Positions 1 through 11,564 of a DNA stretch of 64,000 nt are shown in pieces. The notes beneath the pieces were generated by a model that searched no databases, had not been told where the DNA came from, and saw only the letters and a program-made list of their open reading frames with translations. How positions within the stretch are numbered: the stretch's first letter is position 1; every line of letters starts with the position of its first letter. The stretch is taken from contig CALZFC010000248.1 of NCBI GenBank assembly GCA_945643635.1, forward strand, positions 7,429,501 through 7,493,500, in the 5' to 3' direction. The DNA comes from Allodiplogaster sudhausi (lineage: Eukaryota > Nematoda > Chromadorea > Rhabditida > Diplogasteridae). Both the position numbers and the translations under genes were made by a program.

Positions 1-46
1 TGACACTACTTCATGTTCTTCTCTCGCTAATGTTAATGATGTTGCC

Positions 47-805
47 ATGTCCACTTCCCCCATCCCTCCCACCCGTGGGGCTGCCTCCGTCGCTCCCCCG
101 GCTGAATCCAACACGGCCCTCCCTCCTCCCCCCTCCTCCTCTCCCCCGATTCCCTCGTGGGATCACGCTTTTGAGACAGAGGAAGAGAAAGCGGACCGCA
201 CTGAGCGTCGCCGCTCGGTTGTCGTGGATGGCGTAGACTTTGCTTCCGGTTCAGCCACTGAGCAGGCACTTCATTATTATAATGTCATCTCTCGACTGCT
301 TAATTATCTTGATATCTGTGCTCTCCCCGTTGCCGTGTACACTCTCCCATCCCGCGGCTCGCGCTCCGCTCTTCTTAAGGTTGTCTTACCTAACTCTGCT
401 ATTCAGCAGCAAATGATTAAGGCCTCTCCCCATCTCCACGATTCATATGACCTCTATCGTATCTCAGTCCGCCCGTCCCTTACCCTCGCCCAGAGAGGCA
501 TCAAACCCTCCTCCCCTCGTCTTCTGATGGACTTCTCCAAGTTCTTCCGCCTCCAACGCCATCTCCAACAGCCACATACCCTCCGCACATCGCAGCCTCC
601 CCCACCTCTGGCAACCACACACCACCAACCCAACAACCACCGGTCTCGCTTCCGTAACCATTCCACCTCGTCTGCCGTTCAGCGTTTTAACTCTCTCCCT
701 CTCCCCCTCTCCCATTATCGTCATTTCTCGCACGGCTATTGCAACGCCGTTCCCCCTTCTCCCTCCCCTTTCAACCACTGGCCGCCCCTCAACCATCACC
801 AATAG
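47..805 (+). pseudogene. LINE ORF1 protein (RNA-binding type), damaged
   Basis: A 252-codon open frame with a Pro/Ser-rich N-terminus (about residues 1-45), then a charged segment and a conserved block (about residues 55-150) with the stretch RRSVVVDGV, LLNYLDI, LLKVVLPNSAIQQQM and RPSLTLAQRG. That block resembles the RRM-like core of ORF1 in nematode and insect CR1-like LINEs. After about residue 165 the composition becomes His/Pro/Ser-rich and looks like a frame-shifted reading, so the C-terminus is not trustworthy. ORF1 proteins bind the element's RNA and help form the retrotransposition particle. The next part of the element (endonuclease) resumes only after the inserted fold-back element. 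Confidence 0.6.
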
Positions 806-826
806 GAAACCTTCGCAGGCCAAATC

Positions 827-2649
827 TTAAGAGAGCCTCTCTGTAAGGGTCAAGGAGCGTCTGCCCTAAAGAATTTTTGCTTTCTTTTACTTTGAAAACT
901 TTATGAGGGATGCGTCTAGAGTTTATAAAGAAGTTTAGGCGGTCAGAAAGTTTGAATAAATTTTTTTCTCTTAGATATAAGTCGAAATGTTCCAAAACTT
1001 TGGAAGACCATATTTACCTTCTACTTAATATTTCTCGATAATCTTTTCAGTGTTCGATTCCTTGGTCAAAACTGCACAAAAAAGTCCCAGATGACCATTT
1101 GCGAAAAATTAAAATTTTTTATGACTTTTGCCCAATTGAATTTTTTGAAATGTGGTTTTCAGGCAATAACTTTTTTTTACCATTACTTTCCAAAAATTGA
1201 TCTTCCACAAGAAAGAGGAGGAAAAACTACACATAATATGTGCCTACGACGAAAAAACTCCGAGTTCCATCCATGGTACGCTTGATCGAAATGAAGTTTT
1301 TCTGGATATTATATTTCATTCTTCTGGCAAAAGTACCATTGGATGGCACTCAAAAGTAGAAAATGAACATCAAGTTCATGTTTCTCGGCTCAAAAAACAT
1401 TATGGTACAGTTTTCAGAACATAAGTTCCATTGGTATCATTTTTCATAGAACAGCTCAAAATAGTCGAATCCTGTAGTCGATTTTTTTCGAAATTTCAAG
1501 ATTTCTGAAACATGTGAAGATTTTGCTCTATCATCGGAGGATATATTATGCAAAAGACTCTGCTCTTTCGAATGGTTATGACCTTTTTGGCAATCCGGCT
1601 CACAAATGACCTGATAGTTGGCTTCGAAGGGGTTTTCGTACATTTATTTCACCATCTATGCTCGAAAAAAGGATATTTCTTGACTTTTTGAGTACTTTTG
1701 TGTGATAGATCGTAAAAGAACTTCAAAAAATACTGGAATACCCATTATTGGTGCTAGATGTTTCAAAAGGACAATGTAGAAATATTTTCTAAATTATATT
1801 AATCAATAACGCCTTCAACAGCATCATTCAAATGCATATTCCCAAAAAAAGTATCCTCAGATTTTGATGATAAAGCTGTATCCGACTCAGTTTTTCCTAC
1901 TCTTTCTAGCAGTATAAAGATTATGTGGAAAATCGGCGTACAAGACCCATTAATTGTACAAAGAATAGAAATTTTTCTGCCTGAAATTGGCCAAAATCAC
2001 AAAAAGTCAATTTTCGGCCTTCCGACAATTTTTTTGCGTACAAATCATAGAGAACAAACTTGAAGAGAATAAAAAATTACATCGAATAGGATATTCAGTT
2101 TTACAAATTGATGAAGTTTTAATGAATTTATGGTTTTCAGCCAATTCCGAAATTTGCTCAGAAACCCATATTCAAATGCAGATACCCAAAAAAAGTATCG
2201 GAGAATAGGAGTTTTTTCGTCGTAGGCACATATTAAGTGTAGTTTTTCCTCCTCTTTCTTATGGAAGATTCAGTTTTTGGAAAGTAATATTTAAAAAAAA
2301 AGTTATTGCCTGAAAACCACATTTCAAAAAATTCAATTGGGCAAAAGTCATACAAATTTTTATTTTCCGCAAATGGCCATCTGGGACTTTTTTGTGCAGT
2401 TTTGAACAAGGAATCGAACAGTGAAAAGATTATCGAGAAATATTAAGTAGAACGGTAAATATGGTCTTCCAAAGTTCTGGAACATTTCGACTTATATCTA
2501 AGAGAAAAAAATTTATTCAAACTTTCTGACCGCCTAAACTTCTTTATGAACACTAGACGCATCTCTCATAAAGTTTTCAAAGTAAAAGAAAACAAAAATT
2601 CTTCAGGGCAGACGCCTATACAAGCCTCCTTACAGAGAGGCTCTCTTAA
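827..2649. mobile_element. 1.8-kb fold-back (palindromic) element inserted at TTAA
   Basis: The arms are inverted repeats: TTAAGAGAGCCTCTCTGTAA at 827 is matched by its reverse complement ending at 2649, and pairing continues with indels for about 440 bp (827-1270 with 2210-2649). Both ends carry TTAA, and the interrupted LINE reads across as ...AAATC-TTAA-CCCTT..., so the target is TTAA. No long reading frame is present, so this is a non-autonomous element. TTAA targeting is known for piggyBac-type transposases and some others; which enzyme moved it is unknown. A weaker direct repeat lies inside (about 1825-1855 and 2168-2200). Confidence 0.8.
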
Positions 2650-3690
2650 CCCTTTAGCTATTTCTACAGAGTCATGCAAGATTTTATTATTCAATGCCAG
2701 ATCTTTTGTCAATAAGACCACTAAATTGTCAAGTGTACTTAATAGATCGTTCGGCATAGTTGCAATTGTGGATTCAAGGTTATCTTCTAAAATCCCTATT
2801 CTTTTATTCTCTGCGGTAATTCTAATTATAACATGTTTCGTTGCGATCGCCCCCGACACAAAGGGGGAGGCGTTGCTATGTTATTCAACACCGCTATTTC
2901 ATCTAAAACTATTTCTTCGGAATCAACTGCGGGTTACTTTGAACTACTTTCTATAGATTCTTCATTTAACGGGAGCCTTACTCGCTTTATTACTGTCTAC
3001 CGCACACCATCTGCCTCTGTAGAAGCTAATTCCACACTCATTAAATCTCTTCGGGATCTGTCAACTTGTGCGCATCCAACCATCATACTAGGCGATCTCA
3101 ACTACCCTGACCTCTCCTGGTCTCTCCCCTCTCCTCCCTCGATCGGCAGTGTTTCCCACCAGTCCAAGCTTTTCCTCGATTTTAAAACCACTTCCTATTT
3201 TGCCCAATTAACTCCCTCAGCTATTGAAATCATCATATATTGGACCTTATTCTTTGTAACACTCCAAACCTCCTTTCTTAGGTTACCGTCGGCCCTCCTT
3301 TTGCCATATCTGATCACAACATCGTTTCTACTGACATTCTTCTATTTTCCTTTCCTTCATATACTTTTGTTAGGGATTACTGCCAGTGCGACTACGCGGC
3401 TGCCAATTCTTTTCTACTTTCTTATAATTTTCCTTTGGCACACACTTCTCGCACTTTTATTGATTCTATGTACTCTCAGCTCCTCACCGCCCTTCAGGAA
3501 ACTGAATCTCTCTTTGTCCCATATAAAAAGGTTAGCGTATATGGCGATAGACTTCCTGATCACATCTTTCGTGTGCAACAAAAGCGTTACCGTCTTTGGC
3601 TCCTATCCCTTTCCAACAAATCCGCCCATTCTGATCTTGAATTCACTATGGCCAATATTCGCTATAGTAAGGCGGTAGAGAAATATTCCC
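2650..3690 (+). pseudogene. LINE endonuclease domain, frame-shifted
   Basis: The reading begins at about 2670 with LLFNARSFVNKTTKLSSVL, the usual N-terminal block of an AP-type LINE endonuclease. It continues in a second frame with RCDRPRHKGGGVAMLF and the catalytic-region motif GDLNYPDLSW near 3100; SDHNIVSTD near 3313-3340 is in another frame. These are the N, GDxN and SDH blocks of the family. At least two frame changes separate them, so no functional enzyme is made. The linker to the RT follows at about 3435-3690. The domain would nick target DNA to prime reverse transcription. It lies directly right of the 827-2649 insertion, which split ORF1 from the endonuclease. Confidence 0.75.
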
Positions 3691-3949
3691 CTATGTAATG
3701 TAGAAAAACATATGTATAGTTGAATCAAAGAATACCTATCTCTTTTTTCGCTATATACGTAGTAAGACTTCATCCAAGCCTAGAGGCGTCGACACTCTCA
3801 CAGATTTCTCTGGCAACGATTGTTTCTCCGATGTTGACAACGCTGAGCTTCTCTCTTTGTCTTTTATAATAGCTTCACTACCGATAATGGAAATTTCCCT
3901 CCTTTACCTCAGGCCCCTCCATACCATTTGAATTCAGATTCGCTAGACA

Positions 3950-6759
3950 TGAAATTTGTCGTGCAATTGAAATTTGGCCTAATAGCTCATGCAGTACTCC
4001 CGATCACCTAAATATCAAATTCATTAAAATTCTTGCTATCCCCCTTATCGAATCGCTTGAATATATTTATAATTTCTCACTTGCCTCAGCGCCTAAGATT
4101 TGGAAGCATTCTATTCTTGTCCCCATCAAGAAAAAACCTCCTTTCTCTGACCCAACTAATTAACGTCCCATTTCCATTACTTGTATGTTCTCTAGGCTAT
4201 TCGAAAGGCTTCTCTGTCGTAGACTATCTAAGTAGTGTGATGTAAATTGTATTTTTCCCGATGAGCAATATGGTTTTCGCCCCAAGCGATCCATAGAATC
4301 CCAACTGCTTGACTGCTTAGAACAGTGGGCCCACTCGCTCCATATAGGTCGTTCCACGGATGTAATATACTTTGATCATGCTAAAGCTTTTGATAGAGTA
4401 AGCCACCCCAATTGATTCACAAACTTAGATGTCTCTCATTTCCAATTAAGGTAGTATATCAGATCGCACTTTCTCAGTACGAGTAGGAAAGTCTCTCTCG
4501 AACCATCGCCCTGTTCTTAGTGAAATTCCACAAGGCACCTAATTGGCCCTCTCCTCTTCATTCTTTACACTGCCGGTCTCCCTCTTCTGATTTCTTATCA
4601 TGGTGCTGTCGCCCGTTGCTTTGCAGACGATCTCAAAATATTCCGATCCTTCCCCTTCACCCATTCAAACAATGACCTCCAGGCTGCCATCGTTTCCTCC
4701 TGGGCAGATACTTGATAACTTCCCTTAGCCGCCAATAAATGTTCTGTCCTTCGTATCGGTAGATCCAAACCGCGCAATTCTTACACATTTAAGACAGAAT
4801 GTCTGTAACCTTCGAGCACGACCTGCCCTGGGGAATTTTTTTCGATTTCGTTTATGAAAATTGTCTCAACTATACATCTCGACGTCCTCTACAACATACC
4901 GTACCTTTTAATTTTTTTCAGGAAAATTCCGTTCGAGAAACAGTACAGTACCCTACAAAATATGATGAAGCATAACTCGGCTAAATTTCCGAATTTGACA
5001 AAAACAAAGATACCTTTCGATGGCCCGTTGGACGCACGTTAATTTTTATCTGGGGTAACATTTTCAAAAAATTTCATTTTCGTCCCAAAACACGGCCCTG
5101 AACATTTTTGAGACCACATTTTGGAAAACTGTTGTTCATTTTTGGAAAGAGTACCCTGCGCTTTTTTGATATGTTGTAGCGCGTGAAATTTGCTATAAGA
5201 ATTCGTTTCAGTCAAAAACATAGCGGTAGGCACACCTTGCGAAACACTCTCTCGAACAGTTTCAAGTGCTATCATTTGATGGGGGGTAGATTTGGAGGAA
5301 TTTCTGGATTTTACTCAAAGCTCCAGGAAAGCTATTCTAAGCAACTCCCACGTCGAGCTGATTCGAATAAAAAAAAGAACTCCCGGATCCGACCACTTTA
5401 AAGGGGTTTTCAACGGGGGTATGACAAAAGCGCGGCTATATACACACCAGGCCAGTCGCTGCGCTTTTGACCGCTGCGCCTCAGTCCGCTGCGCTTTTGT
5501 CATACCCCCGTTGAAAACCCCTTTAAAGTGGTCGGATCCGGGAGTTCTTTTTTTATTCGAATCAGCTCGACATGGGAGTTGCTTAAAATAGCTTTCCTGG
5601 AGCTTTGAGTAAAATCCAGAAATTCCTCCAAATCAACCCCCCATCAAATGATAGCACTTGAAACTGTTCGAGCTAGTTTTTCGCAAGGTGTGCCTACCGC
5701 TATGTTTTTGAATGAAACGAATTATTGTAGCAAATTTCACGCGCTACAACATATCAAAAAACCGCAGGGTACTCTTTCCAAAAATGAACAAAAGTTTTCC
5801 AAAATGTGGTCTCAAAAATGTTCAGGGCCGTGTTTTTGGTCGAAAATGAAATTTTTAGAAAATGTTACCCCAGATAAAAATTAAAGTGCGTCCAACGGGC
5901 CATCGAAAGGTATCTTTGTTTTTGTCAAATTCGGAAATTTAGCCGAGTTATACTTCATCATATTTTGTAGGGTACTGTACTGTTTCTCGAACGGAATTTT
6001 TCTGAAAAAAATTTAAAGGTACGGTATGTTGTAGAGGACGTCGAGATGTATAGCTGAGGCAATTTTCATAAACGAAATCGAAAAAAAATTCCCCAGAGCA
6101 GCACCCAATAATGCAGTGCTCGAGTCTTATGGAGAGGCTGTCTTAATGGTTCCCCCTCTTCGCTGTCGATTCAGTTCGCGATCTCGGCATTATTGTTGAT
6201 TCCAAACTCTCTTTTTCACTCCATTGCAATAAGATAGCCAATTCTGCTCTTTCCAAGGCCTAACAAGACTAGAATGTTCTCCTATCCGCTTATAATATTT
6301 ACGTCAGATCCATTTTAGCAAATTGTACTACGGTATATTCCCCGTCTCTCCTTAAAGATGTCCGCTCCTTAGAAAAAGTGCAAAACTATTTTACGCGTAT
6401 TATATTTCGTCATTGTCTACATTATACAAGCCAGTTACTTCCCCCCAGTGAAATCCGCAACCGAATTCTGTCGATCCCATCACTTAAATCTTGTCGCGAA
6501 GATTATGACTTCACATTAGCTCGCTGTTCAATTTTCGGACATAGGAAGTTGTGCTCTTCGTACCCCCATCACTACCACTTCCGGAATTCAAGAACGCGCG
6601 GCCTTTCCTTTCAACTCGCTTTTCCTACCAGTCGCTTAAAAGTACGTGCCCATTCGTTTTTCATCCGCTCTGCTAAATTGTTCAATTCCATAGCGAAGTC
6701 CTGTTCCGCTCCGCCGTCAACTATATCTTCTAATTATGCACTCTCTGTACCATCGTGAT
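3950..6759 (+). pseudogene. LINE reverse transcriptase, interrupted and mutated
   Basis: RT blocks are visible in order: APKIWKHSILVPIKKK then an in-frame stop where RPISIT follows (about 4095-4185), DEQYGFRPKRS and FDHAKAFDRVSHP (about 4259-4410), and the catalytic-site motif FADDLK (about 4619-4636). The C-terminal part resumes after the second fold-back insertion with FAVDSVRDLGIIVDSKLSF (about 6160-6220), and a 126-residue open tail runs to 6759. Stops, frame changes and the 1.3-kb insertion at 4812-6124 make it non-functional. The split gives a clean estimate of the pre-insertion sequence on either side. Confidence 0.8.
4812..6124. mobile_element. 1.3-kb fold-back element inside the LINE RT
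   Basis: An almost complete palindrome: the left arm 4812-5440 is matched by the reverse complement of 5480-6124, with a centre near 5460 built from repeats of a GCTGCGCTTTTG-type unit. The outer ends share TCGAGCA; the left end has lost about 10 bp relative to the right. No transposase is encoded. I could not identify a target-site duplication. Several short open frames on both strands are mirror images of each other and are not genes. Confidence 0.8.
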
Positions 6760-7094
6760 TTTAGATTATCTACTTTTTCGTTTTCATATTTCCTATCGTA
6801 TTTTAATCATGCTAATTCTATGCGCGTGCCACTTTCGTGACCGTAAATAAAGTAAGTAAAGTTAATTACATTTTCTCCACAGATTTACACAAACATCGAT
6901 TTTTGAAGAATACTCGTCTCGACCCAAAAGAATGTCAAAAGAAACAATACTCGACCCAAAATAATACCAAGACTTATTGACTCAAATGTATTCCATATCT
7001 CGGAATAGGCTTGCAATTTTTTTTAAAGATAGCTTTTTCCATTTGTTTTCATTGTTGTCGCGTATATGGAGTCGATTCTCATTTGTTCTCGTCC

Positions 7095-7328
7095 TGCCAT
7101 GTTAAAAAGAGATGATCGATTTAACAAAGAAATGGACAAACGAGGAGTCATGTAAGGAAGCAAAGAGAGACATAGAATAATGACATAAAAAGGCTTCCAC
7201 AGAGAAGAGATGAAGAAATGACTGCTGTCTGGCTGAACAATATGGGAATCTCGAATGGAAAAGACGATCGTATAAAAGGAGAGCTTCGAAAAGTAGGAAT
7301 AGTCTGGCTGTCTTCCAGCAACAGGAAG
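7095..7328 (+). promoter_or_regulatory. Shared promoter block, copy 1 (TATA box at 7271-7278)
   Basis: About 230 bp upstream of the first secreted-protein gene are closely matched by 10625-10870 and 12745-12977. Shared landmarks: CCTGCCATGTTAAAA, GATGATCGATTTAAC, a purine-rich stretch with AGGAAGC, and a TATA box in CGTATAAAAGGAGAGC followed by AGGAATAGTCTGGCTGTC. The ATG lies only about 55 bp after the TATA box, so the leader is short. Conservation of the block in three places suggests shared control of the gene family. Confidence 0.7.
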
Positions 7329-7717
7329 ATGATGCTTGGCTTCACAATTTTCTTCATTGGATGCGTGGAGTTCCTTGCGTGAGTGTTAATTTTTAGCTTC
7401 GTTTTATTTCAATAACAAAGATAATAAAGAAAAGAAACTAATGCGTTTCCGAATGATCTGAGTACAATTTCTTTTGAGTTTTAAATGAATCATTTGGAAT
7501 ACTGTAGAATTTAATATAAATACTGATCGCAGAGATGCGAGTTCCGTGCCACGCGAACTGCCCGACCAGGCCGCATGCATCGCGTCCACGGAAAAGTATG
7601 CGGCGGACGAGAAAGCGGAGAAGAAGCTCGCATCGCCCGCGGCAAGCAAGGCCATTGTTGACTGCGTCAAACAATTGGGTAAGAGAGACGGAGAGAGGCG
7701 AAGAGAAGGAGAGAGAA

Positions 7718-7760
<43 letters not shown>

Positions 7761-8922
7761 GAGAGCGGTAGAGATAGTGCACTGTGAAGTAAGAAAAGCT
7801 ATGGTTTCTTCTCCCCAAATGATCTAACTATTAGGAGTTTCCACACATATATCTCAAAATTATGTTGAAAAAGTTCTCGCGCAAACTTCCTACGCCCCTT
7901 TAAGATTGTTTTAAAAACGTGAAACGAGTGGACGACGACTTCGTGCTGGAGGGACGCGTCTCGAACGAGCCGTTCTATTTCCGCGTCAAGCTCAACTACG
8001 AGTGCACGAAAATCGAAGTGCAGGTCAGGGAGCAAAGGGCAAATGGGGAGGGAGGGCAGAGCAAAGTACAAAACAAAGTGCACAGAAAGTGCACATCAAA
8101 GTACAAAGCAAAGAGGATAACCAGGGGTGGCCTCCGGCCCCGGCCCCAAGGTAGGCCCCGCCCCTGGCCCCGGCTCCCGAGCTCTGCCCCGGCCGCTAGG
8201 GTCGGCCCCGGCCCTGAGGATAACCCAAATAGCGCCAGTTGCTTATTACGCTCGCACTAGCGCCTATACATTTTGCTTTCATATTACAACAAAAAGGTTC
8301 TGCAACATACAGAGGTGGAATTTGTTGATTTAAAAAAAATACAACAATGGTCAGCGCGAAAAAAATTGCTGAATGCTGAATCGAGGCTCTTTTTAGGTTG
8401 AACACTCGAACAAGACAAAGATCCAAGCGCTGTGTCTCGAATTGCTCAGGGGGCTCAAGGGCGTCAATGAGGTCACGAGGGCCCACGCTATCGAATGCTT
8501 CAAGACACCTAAAAGCGAAGGTTTGATTTGGATCTTATTCATGCATTTCCCTCCTTCTCATTAAATGCCCATATGTATGTTTGAAAATAAAACAAAATTA
8601 AATTAAAATATAAAAATAAAATTCTAAATAAAATTTATTGAATTAAGTTTAACGATTAGTTTAAAATAAATCTAATAAAGGCGCGCAACCATGTGTCGAA
8701 GATACTGAGAAAGGTCAGTTATTTGGAATTAAAGCCCAAGACGCTCTCCACAATTTAGCCTGCAACACCGGAACGAGGCCGAACGGTGACTTCTTAATCG
8801 TGATCAAAGATAAGGAGTCTACTTATTCTTCGCCAACTCTGGTCTTCCATTTCTTCGACTTCGACTGGGCCTGCACACATTTGGACTATAGAACTAGGGA
8901 CTTGCCTTCAACAGTGAACTAA
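7329..8922 (+). CDS. Secreted cysteine-rich protein, tandem copy A (226 aa)
   Basis: Five phase-consistent exons: 7329-7378, 7533-7678, 7905-8023, 8397-8520 and 8681-8922, giving 226 residues. Exon 1 encodes a signal peptide, MMLGFTIFFIGCVEFLA, split from the rest by an intron. The mature part has regularly spaced cysteines (DQAACIAS, IVDCVKQL, DCFKNVKRVDDDF, NYECTKIEV, QALCLELL, AIECFKT, QPCVED, NLACNTGTRPNG, DWACTHLDY), one or two per exon, suggesting disulfide-bonded extracellular folds. I do not recognise the family; it has the look of nematode-specific secreted proteins (DUF19-like is a guess only). The tandem paralogue at 10872 has the same exon plan. The first ATG is used; a second ATG follows at once. 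Intron 2 begins with a GA microsatellite, as in the paralogue. Confidence 0.8.
8124..8218. repeat. GC-rich GGCCCC repeat element, copy 1 (intronic)
   Basis: A roughly 95-bp island of CCGGCCCCGGCCCC-type sequence in intron 3 of secreted gene A, sharply different from its AT-rich surroundings. It is absent from the same intron of copy B and is related to 49793-50072, where the orientation is reversed. It begins with GGGGTGGCCTCCGG. It is likely a short mobile or amplified element. Confidence 0.55.
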
Positions 8923-10465
8923 AGCAAACGAATCATGAATTCCGAGCTTAAATCGATAAATATTGTTAATATTTCGACAACATTCACAGCCATAATCCCT
9001 TAAAGGAGCTTTAAAGTTGCTATCCGGAGAAGAATTCCGTCTGTTGTCGTTCGTGGCACAATATTCGAGATTGTATCAATTGAATTACTTATTTAAATCT
9101 CTTTTTTTTGCACATTCATACTTGATGTATTGCGAAACTAACATACATTTTGAGCAAAAATAATGTGTTATATTAAAAGAAGCGTTTGGCTATCCTGTAT
9201 CTTACAATTAGATGTGTGCAAGCCAATGTGTTCATGCATTTGTGCCTCTCTCTTTCTACCTCTACCTTTGAAACTCCAAAATAAAATAAAAAAATTAATA
9301 ACTATGGAAAAACAATATTATATTAATATATTTGCCGTGAAATGGGCTTCAATTCAGAATAATCTGTGCAATGGAATATATGATAGGAAGGTTCTGGAAG
9401 TGAAGGGACTGAGGCACGACAAATCGTTGTCGCCTGAACGATATGTTGTTTTTTCAATAGTAAGGATAACCTGTAATGGAGCCTTGTGTACTTACAATTA
9501 GAGCAGAAAAGAGTCAACAAGTATAGATTAGATGTCTACGTGGGTAGCAGGCTGCAGCAGTAGTAGTAGGAGCTGTGGTACCGTTCTGGAGGGCGGGGAC
9601 AGATCCATGCAGCTGAGAAATTGAAGCGGACTATAGCCGCTATACATATTCCTCACAAAGTCCGCTATTCCTATTCCTCACAAAGTCCTGTGGAAGATTT
9701 TCCCAAGTAGACATCGGCTGATTCGATATCGGTAGGCAAACTTGTTGTTCCCATTAGAGCTAATTGTCTTACTTAAATATTTTTTCGCAACAGCAACGAT
9801 TAAATGCAAGAGGACAGCGAAATCCACCAGAGAAGTGATGATAAGTAGATTCGATGCGGGAACAACCAGAGAAGAACTGTATTCAAGCGTTAAATGAGGG
9901 TACTTACACGGACTGGAGAAGTAGTAATTTACCTGCAATACAACGAATGGTATATTCAGTCAAGAGACAGACCTCAAGCTTCCAAAATACACACTGAACC
10001 ACCCACGACCCTTGCTAAACTTGCTCCAGCCCCTCCTGCAACGTGGAATCCCAGGGCACGCGCAGAACAAAGTTTATTAGGCAAAGGCTTAAAAGACAGA
10101 GAATGCCTAAGAGATAAAAGAATACCAAACCAACAACAAATCAAATATGCACCTTCAACTGTCCTTGATACTCGGCGGACCCCTTCTACACGACTTCGCC
10201 TCGCGCTCCTCGCGCCGCCAACCCGCACACCGCACCCGGACGAGACTAACTGTCACCCGCTACTCCAAGCAGCCAACTAACCTAAGAATGACAATAAAAT
10301 AGATCGCACAACAGAAATACACAAACATGAATGAACACTAAACCAGAAATTAAGATATGCACCAAATGTGCTGTGACAATACTAATGGTAAGCAATAATG
10401 AAAGAAGAATGAGAGAAAAAGAGGGTGGGAAAAGGAGCACCCTTGACATTCCAACTTCGGATTTA
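8923..10465. other. Intergenic, no gene recognised
   Basis: AT-rich sequence between the two secreted-protein genes. A 128-codon open frame at 9894-10280 (+) is Pro/Arg/Thr-rich and matches nothing I recognise; I treat it as chance. A short direct repeat, TATTCCTCACAAAGTCC, lies at about 9647-9686. Confidence 0.5.
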
Positions 10466-10620
10466 CATAATGTACATACTTAGAGGAAATAGCTCAGATA
10501 ATATAATTCCTACATTCTTTTTTATCCCAAGACACATCTTCTACTGCTCTACGCATATTAGTTCCACAAAACAAAATCAGTTGTCTTGCAAAGCGTATAA
10601 TGTTTTTTGTTGTTGAAAAA
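10466..10620 (+). repeat. Dispersed upstream repeat, copy 1
   Basis: Matches the reverse complement of about 23146-23310 over roughly 150 bp with scattered changes: shared landmarks include TACTTAGAGG, ATAATTCCTA, CCCAAGACAC, GTTGTCTTGCAAA and GTATAAT. This copy ends just before the second shared promoter block. Origin unknown; it may be a regulatory segment duplicated with the gene family or a mobile fragment. Confidence 0.6.
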
Positions 10621-10624
10621 TTTT

Positions 10625-10871
10625 CCTGTCCTGCCATGTTAAAAGAGATGATCGATTTAATAAAAAAATGGCTAGCGAGGAGTCGTGAAAGGAAGCCAAG
10701 AGTGAAAGACACAGAATAATGACAAAAAAGAAGCTACCACGGAGAAGGGAATAAAGATTGACGGTCGTCATTACGAGGGTATTGGCCATTATCTTGAATA
10801 GAAAGAGCTATCCTATAAATGGAGAGCACTGAGCGGTAGGAATAGTCTGGCTGTCTTCCAGTAACAGGAAG
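10625..10871 (+). promoter_or_regulatory. Shared promoter block, copy 2 (TATA box near 10813-10819)
   Basis: Second copy of the 230-bp block described at 7095. Here the TATA box reads CCTATAAATGGAGAGC, followed by GGAATAGTCTGGCTGTC and the start codon of gene B at 10872. Confidence 0.7.
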
Positions 10872-11516
10872 ATGATGCTCGGCTTCACAATTTTCTTCAT
10901 TGGATGCGTGGAGCTCCTTGCGTGAGTGTTCATTTTAAGCTTGGTTTTTTTTTCAATAACAAAGAAGAGAAATTAATGCGTTACGAATGATCTGGTGGAA
11001 TTTTCCTTTGAGTTTTAAATGTACCATTTGGAATACTGTAGAATGTAGTGGTGGAAATACCGTAGCCGGAAATGTTCCTCTGAGGTAAGAAATACTACTT
11101 ACGGTAGACTAGAGTAGAAATTCTCAGAAATGCCCGTTCCGTGGCATTCTTCGATCTGCCCGACCTGGCCGCATGCATTGCGTCCGCGGAAAAGTATGCG
11201 GCCGAAGAAAGGGCGGCGAAAAAGCTCGCATCGCCCGGGGCAAGCAAGACCGTTGCTGACTGCTTCAATTACAGGGGTAAGACACGCGAGAGAGCCGGAG
11301 AGAGGCGAAGAGAGGGAGAGTGAGAGAAAGAGAGAGAGAGGGAGGAGACAGAGGAAGATAAAGAGGAAGAGAGCGGTAGAGATAATACATGTAATGTGAA
11401 GTAAGAAAAGCTGTTGTTTCTTCTCCCCAGATGATCTGACCATAAGCAGTTTCCACCAGGGATGTAAACAAAAGTAGATACCAAAAACATTTTTGCCCAA
11501 AAAATCGTTTTTTTTT

Positions 11517-11564
<48 letters not shown>

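Larger units (their letters stand above)
47..6860 (+). mobile_element. Degenerate non-LTR retrotransposon (CR1/Jockey-like LINE)
   Basis: Order of parts: an ORF1-like protein (47-805), an apurinic-type endonuclease (about 2650-3330), a reverse transcriptase (about 3950-4790) and the RT C-terminal region (about 6125-6759), followed by a short 3' tail of TAAAGTAAGTAAAG type near 6845-6860. This domain order is that of CR1/Jockey LINEs. The coding parts are broken by stops and frame changes and interrupted by two fold-back insertions (827-2649 and 4812-6124), so the copy is dead. The 5' end is outside the window or truncated. The clade assignment is from remembered motif style; an RT phylogeny would settle it. 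Confidence 0.85.

Noticed and set aside
4812..6124. Mirror-image open frames such as 5039-5275 (-) and 5648-5884 (+)
   Set aside because: Identical readings from the two arms of a palindrome with no domain; no coding signal beyond the absence of stops.
7905..8083. Reading of secreted gene A exon 3 as a stand-alone plus-strand ORF
   Set aside because: The ORF begins before the exon and runs through the donor; the spliced model with matching exon lengths in the paralogue is far better supported.
9894..10280. 128-codon plus-strand open frame
   Set aside because: No homology recognised, biased composition, an overlapping frame of similar quality on the other strand and no splice or promoter support.
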